In this document: one piece after another, positions 1 through 9,760 of the stretch
Numbering within the stretch: the first letter of the stretch is position 1
How the letters are laid out: the number at the start of each line of letters is the position of its first letter
Source of the DNA: Hyaloscypha bicolor E
Taxonomy: Eukaryota > Ascomycota > Leotiomycetes > Helotiales > Hyaloscyphaceae
Assembly (NCBI RefSeq): GCF_002865645.1
Contig: NW_020194555.1
Location: 2,692,288 to 2,756,287 of the forward strand
Reading direction: 5' to 3'
DNA: 64,000 nt
Notes under the pieces: model-generated
Database searches by the model: none
The model's input: only the letters and a program-made list of their open reading frames with translations
Told to the model about the DNA's origin: nothing
Program-made: the position numbers and the translations under genes

Positions 1-37
1 CCTGTACGCAGCGGGTAAGGAGAACTCCCGATCGAGA

Positions 38-728
38 ATGATGATGATGGCTGAACGCGGGGCATTAGGCGATCCCAAGCGAGTGCCAAAACAGGCTATT
101 TTCCCACCCGTGGCTGGCGTGATGTTCTTCAGCACGCCTTTCTGGTTTGATAGAACGAGGCCTATTCGTCAAAGGACGTTACGGCAATACTATGGCTCAG
201 ACACCGAGGAAGTATGGGGTGTAAGTGTCCAGAGATCGCTTGCGGGGTCGAAACTGACAAATCGCGCAGCCGTTATCTCCGCTGAAGTTGTTTGAAGGTC
301 TGCCAGATGACTCGCCTTTGCTGTGAGAATGTCCTGAGAACGGAAAGAGACTTGAGCCTAATAATCAACAGAGACTCTGACAAGATCCCCGTTTACATCG
401 GAACTGTGAAGTGGGAGGTGTAAGATCCGCGTTCCAGCGCACCTTCATTTACTTACGCTGTTTAGAAATGAAGCTGTGAACGCCCAAATCGCCTTTTTCA
501 ACGCATATCGGACTCGAAGTAAACCGTCTGGCGCTTTGCCATTCTTCAATGTACTCGACAAGCATAACCATCTTAGGTATGCAGACCCCCCTCTCCAATT
601 TCTCTCGGTCTTCCTGACCTGGGCCGTATTAGCAACATACTATCGATAGGAACAGAGGACGACTCACAGAGCAAGTTGATACTCGAATTCATCAGTGCTT
701 GCGTAGCCAAGGTGGGGAGTGGGGGTAA
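38..728 (+). CDS. Small hypothetical protein, 5' end uncertain
   Basis: I do not recognise this gene. Four pieces join in frame by ordinary fungal introns: 38-220, 307-419, 466-576 and 650-728. The donors are GTAAGTGT at 221, GTAAGATC at 420 and GTATGC at 577; the acceptors end at 306, 465 and 649. The joined product is about 161 aa and ends at a TAA at 726-728. The last three exons are well supported because each alternative frame stops quickly. The first exon starts at a run of four ATG codons and is the weakest part, so the gene could begin at the ATG at 307 or extend beyond the left edge of the window. No domain, signal peptide or membrane segment is obvious. Confidence 0.38.
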
Positions 729-1187
729 GCCTTCAGTTAGTCCCTCACGCTTGTGAGCGAAAGTGAATACTGATTCGGAGATGCAGCCAGGGAAAATATA
801 AACAGGGGAAAGAGGCGGCCTGTGATATTACGATTGTAGAGGATTGGGGGGAAAATAGTGCGGAGGGGACACAACTTTTGAAAGCACATATATCTCAGTG
901 GATGGCTGGCCAATGGAAATGAAAACTTCTTGTGAACAGAAAGGAACTTCTCAGCCTCGTTTGTCGTTCCATCACCCACACCCCAGTTCTCTCTCTTACT
1001 ACTCCACCTTCTGTTGAGAGGGCACTCTCTCCTTTCTCCTTCTCCCCAAGGCGAACTTCAGGGGCTCGTGAGAGGCTCTTGCAGGAATGCAGGCGCAGGG
1101 GTAGCGAGTATGTGATAGTATGCCAACACAGAACACTTGCGGACTGAGAGCCAGCATCTAGTGAAAAGTGATCGAGGTTCTGATAAC
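729..1187. other. Intergenic, convergent 3' ends
   Basis: This holds the 3' sides of the small gene on the left and the HET gene on the right. Overlapping short ORFs exist on both strands, but none shows a domain or splice continuity. I see nothing else. Confidence 0.5.
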
Positions 1188-2753
1188 TCAATTCCTATCT
1201 GAATTATCCTTTCGGACTAGAAACTCCTCCGTTTCACGCTGGATAATAATACTTAGTCCTTCTCTCTTAGGTCTGATTATTACCTCCGCTTCCGTCATCA
1301 TCAGGTCAATCTTGTCATAGACACTGTACACCGATATAAATAAGTATAGCTTACTCAGATCTCGAACTTCGATCGGGAAATGCAACGGCCATAATTGAAG
1401 CTCCTCATTAAATTTTCCAATGTCTTCGTCCCCAGAAACCAGCCAGTTGATGGCACGCCTTCCCACCTGAAGCAATGCAGTCCATGCTCGTTGGTATGTA
1501 CTCAAAGGAGAGCGTCCTGCGCTTACGCTCTCGAAGAGATCCAAGTCAAGAGCTTGTCGATGTTCTCGCGATGTTGGCAGCACTAGCCCGTTGTCTTCAG
1601 GCCAACCGAGATCCGCAAACTCATTCAAAGCATAATGGAGGACATAACGAATGATAGCCCGAAGCACCATAACTGGTTGATTTTCTTGGTTTGCCCAGGG
1701 AATCGAGGATGAGGTGAGCCAGTTCCACTTCGAGGCTGATTTGCCGAGACATCGTTGAAGAGCATCGCAATAGATTGAGAACAAGGTCTTGGAATAGTCC
1801 ACTTTAATCTCGTCGTGTTGGCAGTCCACCGCCATAGAAAGAAGAGCATAAATCTTGTCCTTTGGGTCTGAACAGAGACGGTCTCCAAAGAGAAGCACAA
1901 GAGAGATGAGATTGTACATCTCTGTGAACCGGCGTTGTGGCATCCCAACCCGATCCTTTCGATATTGCAAAAGAGTAGTTGCAGGGCTGTGAGGTCCATA
2001 TGGCCTACCGTCCTCGGTGCTCTCAAAGTCGTTTTCCAACAATAAAAATGCGTTCCATGGAACCATTTTCTTTCCACAACAAACGACTACATCTTTTGCA
2101 AGCCCGAATTCTTGTAAGACCCATATTCGCTGCCAGTAGCTTCGTCCGTAGATTTTTCGTAAAGATTTCCTCAAAATGTCGTTGTTTGGTATTAGGTGAC
2201 TTCTAGACTGCCCGATCACAATTGAGGCACGTGTAGGTCTAGAACTACCACTAATACCAAGGGCCAAATCTAACGAATCCAAGAGCGGATCATCAGCATC
2301 CAACTCGATGGAGGCACCAGCCAGATAATCCATGATAAAGTCGCTATCGTCGGCCTCACAACCTAGCCAGGCTACAACTATCTCGGCATTGGTAAATATC
2401 TGGCTCATTAGCCTGACTTGGTGATTCCTCTCGCCGATATTGCTCTGATCAATACATAGAGCATCTACCCAGACAACCCAGTCTTGGGTGGGAAGACGGA
2501 GATGGACCAACGCCCACCACAGGTTCGCGCGGATTTCCACAGGAGCATCGAGAAGCTGTAGTACCTTTACCTGCTCTGGAGGGCCCCAAGCATATGATAA
2601 GGCGTCATAGCGGGGATGCTCTGATAGTGGAACTGTCTTGAGGCTGCAACAAATAGGTTCATCGCCAGAACCAGGGTGGACAACGAGCAACCGAATATCT
2701 GATTTGTCTTCCAAAGGCACTGTCGAGTACACTGCTTTTGAAATGTGAGACAT
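1188..2753 (-). CDS. HET-domain (heterokaryon incompatibility) protein
   Basis: A single open frame of 521 aa from the ATG at 2753. An upstream in-frame ATG at 2879 would add 42 residues of atypical sequence; the chosen start places the HET core at the usual distance from the N-terminus. The HET domain is clear: the YDALSYAWG motif at residues 49-57, WVDALCIDQSN at about 95-105, then a hydrophobic stretch ending in VVAWLG near 126-131. HET proteins act in allorecognition between genetically different hyphae and can trigger regulated cell death. The C-terminal 300 residues carry no recognisable repeat (no WD40, ankyrin or NACHT), so the partner or trigger cannot be named. It faces away from the sirtuin across 1.2 kb. 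Family membership is secure; the role is inferred from the family. Confidence 0.9.
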   Translation of the reverse strand: MSHISKAVYSTVPLEDKSDIRLLVVHPGSGDEPICCSLKTVPLSEHPRYDALSYAWGPPEQVKVLQLLDAPVEIRANLWWALVHLRLPTQDWVVWVDALCIDQSNIGERNHQVRLMSQIFTNAEIVVAWLGCEADDSDFIMDYLAGASIELDADDPLLDSLDLALGISGSSRPTRASIVIGQSRSHLIPNNDILRKSLRKIYGRSYWQRIWVLQEFGLAKDVVVCCGKKMVPWNAFLLLENDFESTEDGRPYGPHSPATTLLQYRKDRVGMPQRRFTEMYNLISLVLLFGDRLCSDPKDKIYALLSMAVDCQHDEIKVDYSKTLFSIYCDALQRCLGKSASKWNWLTSSSIPWANQENQPVMVLRAIIRYVLHYALNEFADLGWPEDNGLVLPTSREHRQALDLDLFESVSAGRSPLSTYQRAWTALLQVGRRAINWLVSGDEDIGKFNEELQLWPLHFPIEVRDLSKLYLFISVYSVYDKIDLMMTEAEVIIRPKREGLSIIIQRETEEFLVRKDNSDRN

Positions 2754-3962
2754 TTCCACAAGACAAAGTGTGAATTCGGCAGGAGCTTCTTGCAAGACCA
2801 AACTTTTGATGGAAATCGGTGAGGCTGAAGGACGCCAACTAGGTGTACGCGGCCACTGGGCTGGACCAGCCAGCCCCATTCGAGAAGCACGTGATTGCAG
2901 GCTGCCTATTCAAAAGGATGCAACTCACTCGCGATACATATATGAAGGTGTGAAGAGATGAAGATGTCCTAGATTATTACAGGTATATTACCAGGATGAA
3001 ATCATGTTCTGAATAAGCTTATACATTTAACTTCAATGTCCATCCTACTCAGGACAAACAGCAGAGGCAGATACAACTGAGGACTCCCACATGGCCACTA
3101 CTATGAGCTTGGAACCATAATTCTTTCAGTCTTCGATTTTAAGATGCCATCAACATCAAGCACACGTTGATCTCTCAGCAAGATAATAGCTTGCGGCGCC
3201 ATCCGCTTCAGATAAAGTGCCGGAAAGTGTCCAACTTGCATATCCATCGCATCCTGCTCCGACAAATGCAAGCAAATCAACAAGAAGTTGTATAATGCAG
3301 TCTGTGATAAGTTCGCCAAGTTCGCCAAGCTCACTAAGGTGGTATCCTCAAGATGCTGCAGTTTTTACCACTAAGCTTATTTGCATCGAAGGCGGCATAC
3401 AGACGAAAGGATTGCTCTACGCCAATGTCGCTACCTTGACTCTCTTCAAGACTGATAAGAAGCGGCAAAACAAATAAGGTCTTTCATTGTCAACTCCATG
3501 AGACTTATATGACAAAGCAGAGGCCTTTAGCCAATAAACGAGCATTGGCAATGCCAGAGGTGGGACTGACAGAACTAAGCAGGCGGCCAGCGCTGCCATG
3601 AAGTAGACATGAGTATTCTCCTAAATATGCAAGAAGAGCTGCGACTGTAGTAGAGAGAACTTTGGCTAACCAAGCAAGCTATGCTACGACGAAAGCAGTC
3701 AAAGAATTCTCTTAAATATATAAGCAAGGCTGCGACAAAACGAATAATGTCTATTATTCTCAATACTGTGAGACCTATACGACGAAAGCAGATGCTGAAA
3801 ATCTCTTAAATGCGCAAGCAGAGCTGCGACAGAATCGTGTAGTTCACTTGATGCTCTGGGCGGGGCTGTCATTCAATATTCTTCATTGGTATCTTGGTAT
3901 CGTCGGGCCTCCCACAAATATCTCTACATTACTCCATATTCGTCCTCCTCTCCCCACCGCCC
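2754..3962. other. Intergenic, with HET promoter side
   Basis: About 1.2 kb between the HET gene start and the sirtuin stop. Short ORFs on both strands look random. The right half contains weakly conserved duplicated sequence, listed separately. Confidence 0.5.
3490..3840 (+). repeat. Diverged tandem repeat of about 90-100 bp
   Basis: Similar blocks recur at about 3620, 3710 and 3800. Each has CTTAAAT or CCTAAAT, then a GCAAG-type stretch, then GCTGCGAC, and the later blocks are preceded by GACGAAAGCAG. An older, weaker copy (GACTTATATGACAAAGCAG) lies near 3500. The copies differ at many sites, so this is an old duplication. No coding role is visible. Confidence 0.5.
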
Positions 3963-6771
3963 TCATAAGACTTCCGACGCATCATGCCACTCCTCACTCC
4001 CATCATCACTCGACAAAATCGCCCCAATGCTCCCCATCCTTTTTATCCGTTCTGTGCATGGTGTCATTGGATCATTTGACTCCGGAGGAGTCGGAAGGTT
4101 CAAAGGAAGACTGGCATCTCCCTTCTCCCCTTCTTCCTCCTCCGTTGTCGCAACCACAATCGTGTCAGAGGTTTGTGACGAAAGTGAGACCCGCACACTC
4201 CCGCTGCCCTTGTCCATCACAACCGTCTCAGCGGTGGAGAACCGCCGAGATGCTCTCGTCCCGTAGCTGTGGCTCACAGCTCTCGTCCGAGCATCAGCCG
4301 AATGGACTGGAATTGGCGGGCCCGAGGGAGGATGGGTAACAAGATTCATATGCTTGAGTGGCCAGCCTGCGCTGGTACCACCTCCAACATTTGGTAGGTG
4401 GTTCGAATCTGAGTCAAAGGCGAAGGGTGTGAGGTAGTCGGGTCGGTTGTTGAGGTCGAGGAAAGGATATTGTATCTCTTTAGGTGGCTGACCGAGTCCA
4501 GGGGCAATTTTGCGAAGATTCTCCCACATCTTCGTGACTTGATAAGCAACATTGTTTGTGTCATCCTTCAAGCATTCCGGATTGGACTTGCGCTTGCTCG
4601 ATTTTAACTTTGAAGATGTATTTTGCTTCGGTGGCGCTGACTTGGGTGCTTGTAGTGACTTCGAGGTTCTCTTGGAGGGCTTTGTTTTCGCCTTCTTGGG
4701 CTGCTCGATCTGAATAGCCGAAGCGTTTGAGATTCGGGCTGTGGTTTGCCAGTATGGAAATCGAGTTGCTGGTTTGCCTTTGGAGTCTGTGGCTTTGGCT
4801 AGTAGATCGAGGATCTTGAACGTGACAAATACTGCATTCATCTTGTCGTCTCTCGTGGCCTGTGGCCGTGCTGACTGCTTTTTGGGTGGTGCCTTGGATT
4901 CACCTAAGGACTCCCTCCGTTTTTCGTCTTCCTTGATTGTCCCTTGTGGCAACCAAATATCTGCTCTTCTCTCTCTTAAATCTAGTACCCATTCATCACA
5001 ATCCCATTCCACCCAATAATCAAGCACATCTCCCCATGTACTCTCTGGCGGCTTCGTTCTGTTCACGAATATCACCTTCCCTCCTTTCGTATGTACCGCC
5101 TTCGCGAACTCTTTCACCATAATCTTCAATCCATGCACCTTAAGACTCGTACCCATAATAAGCAACACATCAGGACCCAGCCCGAGATCATGTGTAATGA
5201 GAGGAGAGATCATATTGGCGCTGGGATGTTCCTCTCCATAGAGAACAATATCAGGCCTTAAACGGCCAACGGCGAGTCCTCGTCGTCCCTTTCCGGTACG
5301 GTGGGCATTGTATTCGGTACAGGCAGGACAATCAGGGGCGGTTCCGGCAAGCGTCGCAGCGACTCTTTCCTCGTCATCCCAGCTGGATAATTTACTGCAG
5401 ATTCCGCATCGTAGCCAAATGAGCGTTCCATGGAGAGGAACGACTTCGACTCCTCCAAAGAGATTGTGGTCTCCAGTGATATTCTCGGGTCGGGGTTCGC
5501 GCTGGGATCTATAGTTGAAGCGCGACCTATTGCCAGGCCCTTTCGTAAGGTCCGTGCAAAGCCCCTCACGCTCTTCCAGGCAGTCAATGTTCTGCGTGTA
5601 ATTCCTGACAAGGCGTCCACCATCGCGGAGCGTCCGGATAAATTGGTGTGTTGCGGTTGTAGACTCGACATCCTGAATCTTTTGACGTAGACTCGAGATG
5701 AACATGTAAAAGATCGAGGTCGTGAACGGGTCAGACCATATCATAGAGTCGAAGAGATCTCGACCCTTCAGGTTGGGGAGACTCGTTCGTGATGATGACT
5801 GGGAAGCAGGAAAGATCGAAGGGTCGTCGTCGTCGTCGGATTTTGACAAGAAACTTGACTCTTCTCTCTGGAGGATTCGAGTGCGAGTAAGTGGAGGGCC
5901 GTCGTTGATAAAGCTCAAGCGCTCAGCTGTTGGGTCAATTGGGGTCCTACAAGCAAGGGTGTTTGTTGATTGGCGGGTGAGGGAATTCGAGCGCGACTGA
6001 CGCCTGCTGCTAGAAGTTGAAGTTGAAGTTGAGGTAGATGTGGAAGCGGTTGAAGACGTTGATTCAGTTGACTGGAGCGATTTTCGTGAGCCCTTCCGGT
6101 TTGGTACCGTAGAATCTGGCGTTACCGAGCGGCTCTTGGTATCTTTTGCTTTGCGGATCTGTGAAAGTCTTTTGAGAGAGGTCTCTTCATCCGCCGTTAT
6201 TTTGTGATTGCCAGCAAGAGCGAAGCCACTCGGAAGCTCCGGTGTTGTGGAAGAGCAGCTAGAGAGAGAGCTATCATCAGAAGACTTGACTATTGGTGTG
6301 CTAGCACGTGAGTTTGATGTAGTTGTGTTTGTAGATCGAGATCTTGAGGAGCGGCGTGGTTCTTGCGCAGGTTCGGTTTGTTGTGGCATTGACAGTTGGA
6401 TATCCTCGTCAATGACATCGACAACTTTCCCATCAGGAGCCACAACTTCGTAGTACCACTGCTTCCTCTTTTTCTTTGGTCTATCGTCAATGTCGAAAGT
6501 GTTCTCCTGTTCCCAAGGCGGATTCTGCACAGCTGCATCGTACTGAGCTTGAATCAAGGAGTATAGGCCATGTTCTGACCGAAAGTCCTGCAAAGTGTAA
6601 ACAAAGATCCAGATAAGGCTCAGGGGCGGTCTGTGCTCCACTTACAGGTATCCCACAGTTTGTACTGATTCCAGCTCCCGTTACAACAACAACTTTCCTG
6701 GATTTCCCCAAGATATTTGCAATCTCTTGCAGTTCCCGGCTAGAGCCTTCTCCCACCTGGATTGTAGGCAT
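3963..6771 (-). CDS. Sirtuin, NAD-dependent deacetylase, Hst3/Hst4 type
   Basis: Two exons, 6646-6771 and 3963-6587, joined across a 58-bp intron (GTAAGT to CAG) that falls between the GIP and DFRS motifs of the NAD pocket. The product is 916 aa. Visible motifs are GAGIS (residues 32-36), DFRS (43-46), QNID (374-377), the catalytic His in LHG (about 428), zinc ligands CGIC (436-439) and CPAC (462-465), and GTSLKV (about 521-526). Hst3/Hst4 enzymes remove acetyl groups from histone H3 K56 in the nucleus and protect genome stability; this is family knowledge. About 270 Ser/Thr-rich residues, including a TS-dipeptide tract, separate DFRS from the GRDLFD motif. The Gly normally following QNID is Cys here. 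The C-terminal 350 residues are basic and low in complexity. Confidence 0.9.
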
Positions 6772-8208
6772 GGCTCTGGTATGTGTGTAGGTGGCCTCCG
6801 TTCCACTCCAAAATGGCCTTTGAAGTCAAAAGAGCCTCCGAGCAATCCTTTGTTCCACTCCTTATAAACTCCCCTCTAAAGGACCAACCAGCCCCCTTTC
6901 CGGATGGATTGGGTGACTTGACGCGTCCTTTCAGACTGGCTTCTCTGTACCTCAGCACCACATCAGACCCAATTTTACACACAAGTTGTACAAATAATCC
7001 AGAGACCAGAATTCTTCGTGACAGGACGTGTTTTTTTTTCGTGTTCTTTCGTGTTTCTCTAGCCTTTCAGCGGTGTGGGTACAAGTTTTCAGCGCATTGC
7101 TGCAGGCAACATCTAGAAGTGGCTTTCATGTATTCGTGTTGAGGAGCATTCGTGGAGAATAGCTCTTCTTCTTATGGCAGATCGATTGCCCTCTTGGCTG
7201 TCTTGTTTCTCGACGAGGTCGACAAGTGTCTCTGAGAAGGATTGCAGTACAAAGAAGCAGGCTCTTGCTATGTGCGCACAGAGATATCGTGGCCCTCTGC
7301 CAATCACGGTCTAGTCGAAGGAGTCCGCAGTGTATTCGTGTCGCGGGGAGGAGGATTGACGTGTGCGAGCCTTGCAGAAGACGCGCTGATGCCGTCCTGT
7401 TATGTGCTATTGCTTGGGTCTCCAATGTCTTTAGCTTCGCCTCTGGATGCAGCTGACAACACTCCACCACAAACGCGGAAAGGACGTGATCGATTGGAGC
7501 GAGGAGGACGGTTGAACAATAGAGCCTGGGATGAAGCTCTAAAGTCGCGTCTGCATTTGGAGTTGGATGTTTACAGACTTTGGTCCGAGTGCCCACACTA
7601 ACGCTATTCGGATGGTCGATCAGGGGTCTTCCCCACATCTCACATCTCAAAGCCGAGCCAACGCCGTTCCAATCTCATTCTACAATACGAAGGCCCTAGG
7701 TAGCGTTTTCGTGGCAGTGTCTCCGTGCTGACTCAACATCATCACGGGTCCTTGTGTTGCCCCGGACTCGGGACAATGCAGCAAGTAGCTAGACATCCTA
7801 TCCACTTGGGACTTCATTCTCATCCAGAAGTTTGGAGATCATGTTTCTGGCCTGAGGACCAGCGAACTCCTGCCGGGTTCGGAGGTGAAGCTGAAATCCA
7901 TGGAGTTGCGTTGATACCTCTGTATGCTCGCAGTTTGGTTTGCTATTAGATCTCCTGTGTGCGATGAAATCATCGACACCTCAGCTTGACAAGCTGACGG
8001 CAACTCGCAATTGAAGTCATTGCCAAACTCCAAACGAGGTCAGTATGCTGTATAAGAGTCATCGTCAATTCGTTGGGGGACAATGGTCCCATTCCAAATT
8101 GTTCTGTGATTGAAATAGCCAAGTTTCGTTTTTCTCGTTCAATCTGATTCTGGCTTGTCTCTGCTAAAACCTTGAATTATTTCAAACTCGGAACACGCTT
8201 TGGAAAAG
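6772..8208. other. Intergenic, divergent promoters
   Basis: Promoter region between the sirtuin (minus) and the 210-aa gene (plus). A 170-residue open frame on the minus strand (stop at 7126, ATG at 7638) and overlapping plus-strand frames around 7226-7601 show no motif, no biased composition and no splice partners. I see no RNA gene. Confidence 0.45.
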
Positions 8209-8939
8209 ATGACGAGACTTCAAGTAGTCTGGCCAAAGGATGGCCCCAAGGGGAGCAGGCCTCGTGGATTTTTTCGCGGTTTTAATGATATATTGACAGG
8301 CAAAGGTCCAGATATGTTCCTCCAGAGGGCAAAAAGTACATCCCGCATAAGACCTGAGCGCTGGGGAAATTGGTAAACCGTTTCTGCTTCTCATATCCTG
8401 GCACCATTCTAATCACTATTAGGGACTCATACCATCATCGGCCGAGCCACTTCGAGGAAGAGTTCATGGGTGCCGCCAACCCGCTCTGGAATTCATCAAG
8501 GGGCTTCAAGCGATACGATCCTCACACCAGAAAATATCGGAAATGGTTCGTGGCGGAAGATTGGTTCGGAGATGGAGTCGATGGAAGAGGGATTGGTATA
8601 CGTGGGGCTGGCTACCCTAGATTTACGAGGGGTGAGGGCAGGAAGATGCTTCGAAGATACGCCCAGGGCCACAAAGTCGACCCTTCGAAAATGGGAAATG
8701 AATGGAACTCTGATGGACCTCGGGTAAGTATTTGCGTTGAAGAGTTAACTTACCGCTAATAATCCGCGCAGAGGTTCCAGCAAGAGTACGACGGGTTCTG
8801 GCAAGAGGCACATAGAATTGGCGACAACCGTCGTCAGGGCCTCCCTTTGGGTGATCCTATTAATCCGAACTTCTTTAATCATCAAGAACATCCACTTGAT
8901 CTTCCCCAGTGGATTCGATGGGAACTTTTCGGGATTTGA
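8209..8939 (+). CDS. Conserved-looking hypothetical protein, 210 aa
   Basis: Three exons, 8209-8372, 8423-8723 and 8772-8939, with introns of 50 and 48 bp that have good signals (GTAAAC to a CTAATCACTATTAG end; GTAAGT to CAG). All three stay in one frame and end at TGA. I do not recognise the protein. It is basic and rich in aromatic residues (many W, F, Y), for example a KYRKWFVAEDWFGDG stretch and a C-terminal DLPQWIRWELFGI. It has no signal peptide, membrane segment or known motif. Its length and composition resemble mitochondrial or nucleolar small proteins, but that is a guess. The exon model is firmer than any function. Confidence 0.62.
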
Positions 8940-9760
8940 AATGGAAATATGTTATGGGAAAGCAGAGCTCCTTGCGTCAAATGACCCATGACTGAAAGCT
9001 TCTCTGATGTTTGTTGTTTGTTATGGGAGGCAATTATGGGAGGAATTCTTGTTATTGATTGTGCATAGTACTTGTAGCACAATTAAACAGCGCGAAATCC
9101 AAACAACCAGTCGATTTCACGTCATCATCCCTTCCTTGTCGGAAAGTTCGGACGAATGTTCTATTTGGCAGAAATGATTCAGAATATGCATCTAGAAACA
9201 CCATGGTTTGACGAACAGACTGCAAAATGGCGGAGACAAAACAATCACGTGAGTCTCAATCATGTGACCAGGCGTTAAGTGACCGCTACCTAGGTGCCGC
9301 TGGCACATTTGTTGTTCGGGAACCATCCATTCAATTGGTTTTATATCAAACTAATGATCCCAGGTTTGTGGCGGCAGTAACATATAGCATTACTGTCGAA
9401 ACAGCTTGCAAGGGGAGTTGAGAAGGTAGGTGTGCCGAGGATGGACTGATCTAGTCACTGAGACAGTTCATCCCACTTTACAGGGTTGCGTCCTCACCCC
9501 GCAATTTTCGCCCCTTCTTCCCTGTGAAAATCCACGGCTGCAGGCGCCACGCACGATCGCGAGGTTTCCGTAGAACTTCAAGCTGCAGGTGAGCCCACGG
9601 GTTTCCAGGAAGCCCGGTAAACCTTCCTTTCAATTCATGCAGTCCTCTTCGTGAATCACATCACACCAAATCATTTAAGTACTTATCATCCGTCTGTTCC
9701 TCGACCCATATTCATAACCAGTTCATCTTTCAACTTGAATTCTACAGCAGATCGTTCACC
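8940..9760. other. Intergenic, monooxygenase promoter region
   Basis: About 0.8 kb leading into the flavin monooxygenase. A CACC-ATGG start context lies at its right end (9757-9764). Nothing else is recognisable. Confidence 0.5.

Noticed and set aside
2754..2879. Upstream ATG of the HET gene
   Set aside because: It would add 42 residues unlike the start of HET proteins; the ATG at 2753 fits the family spacing better, though it remains possible.
4395..4420. GGTTCGAATC, resembling a tRNA T-arm
   Set aside because: It lies in the sirtuin coding sequence, with no A-box or acceptor stem at the right distance. I found no tRNA gene in the window.
7126..7638. A 170-residue open frame on the minus strand between the sirtuin and the next gene
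   Set aside because: No motif, no protein-like pattern, overlapping frames of similar length on the plus strand, and it sits where two divergent promoters are expected.
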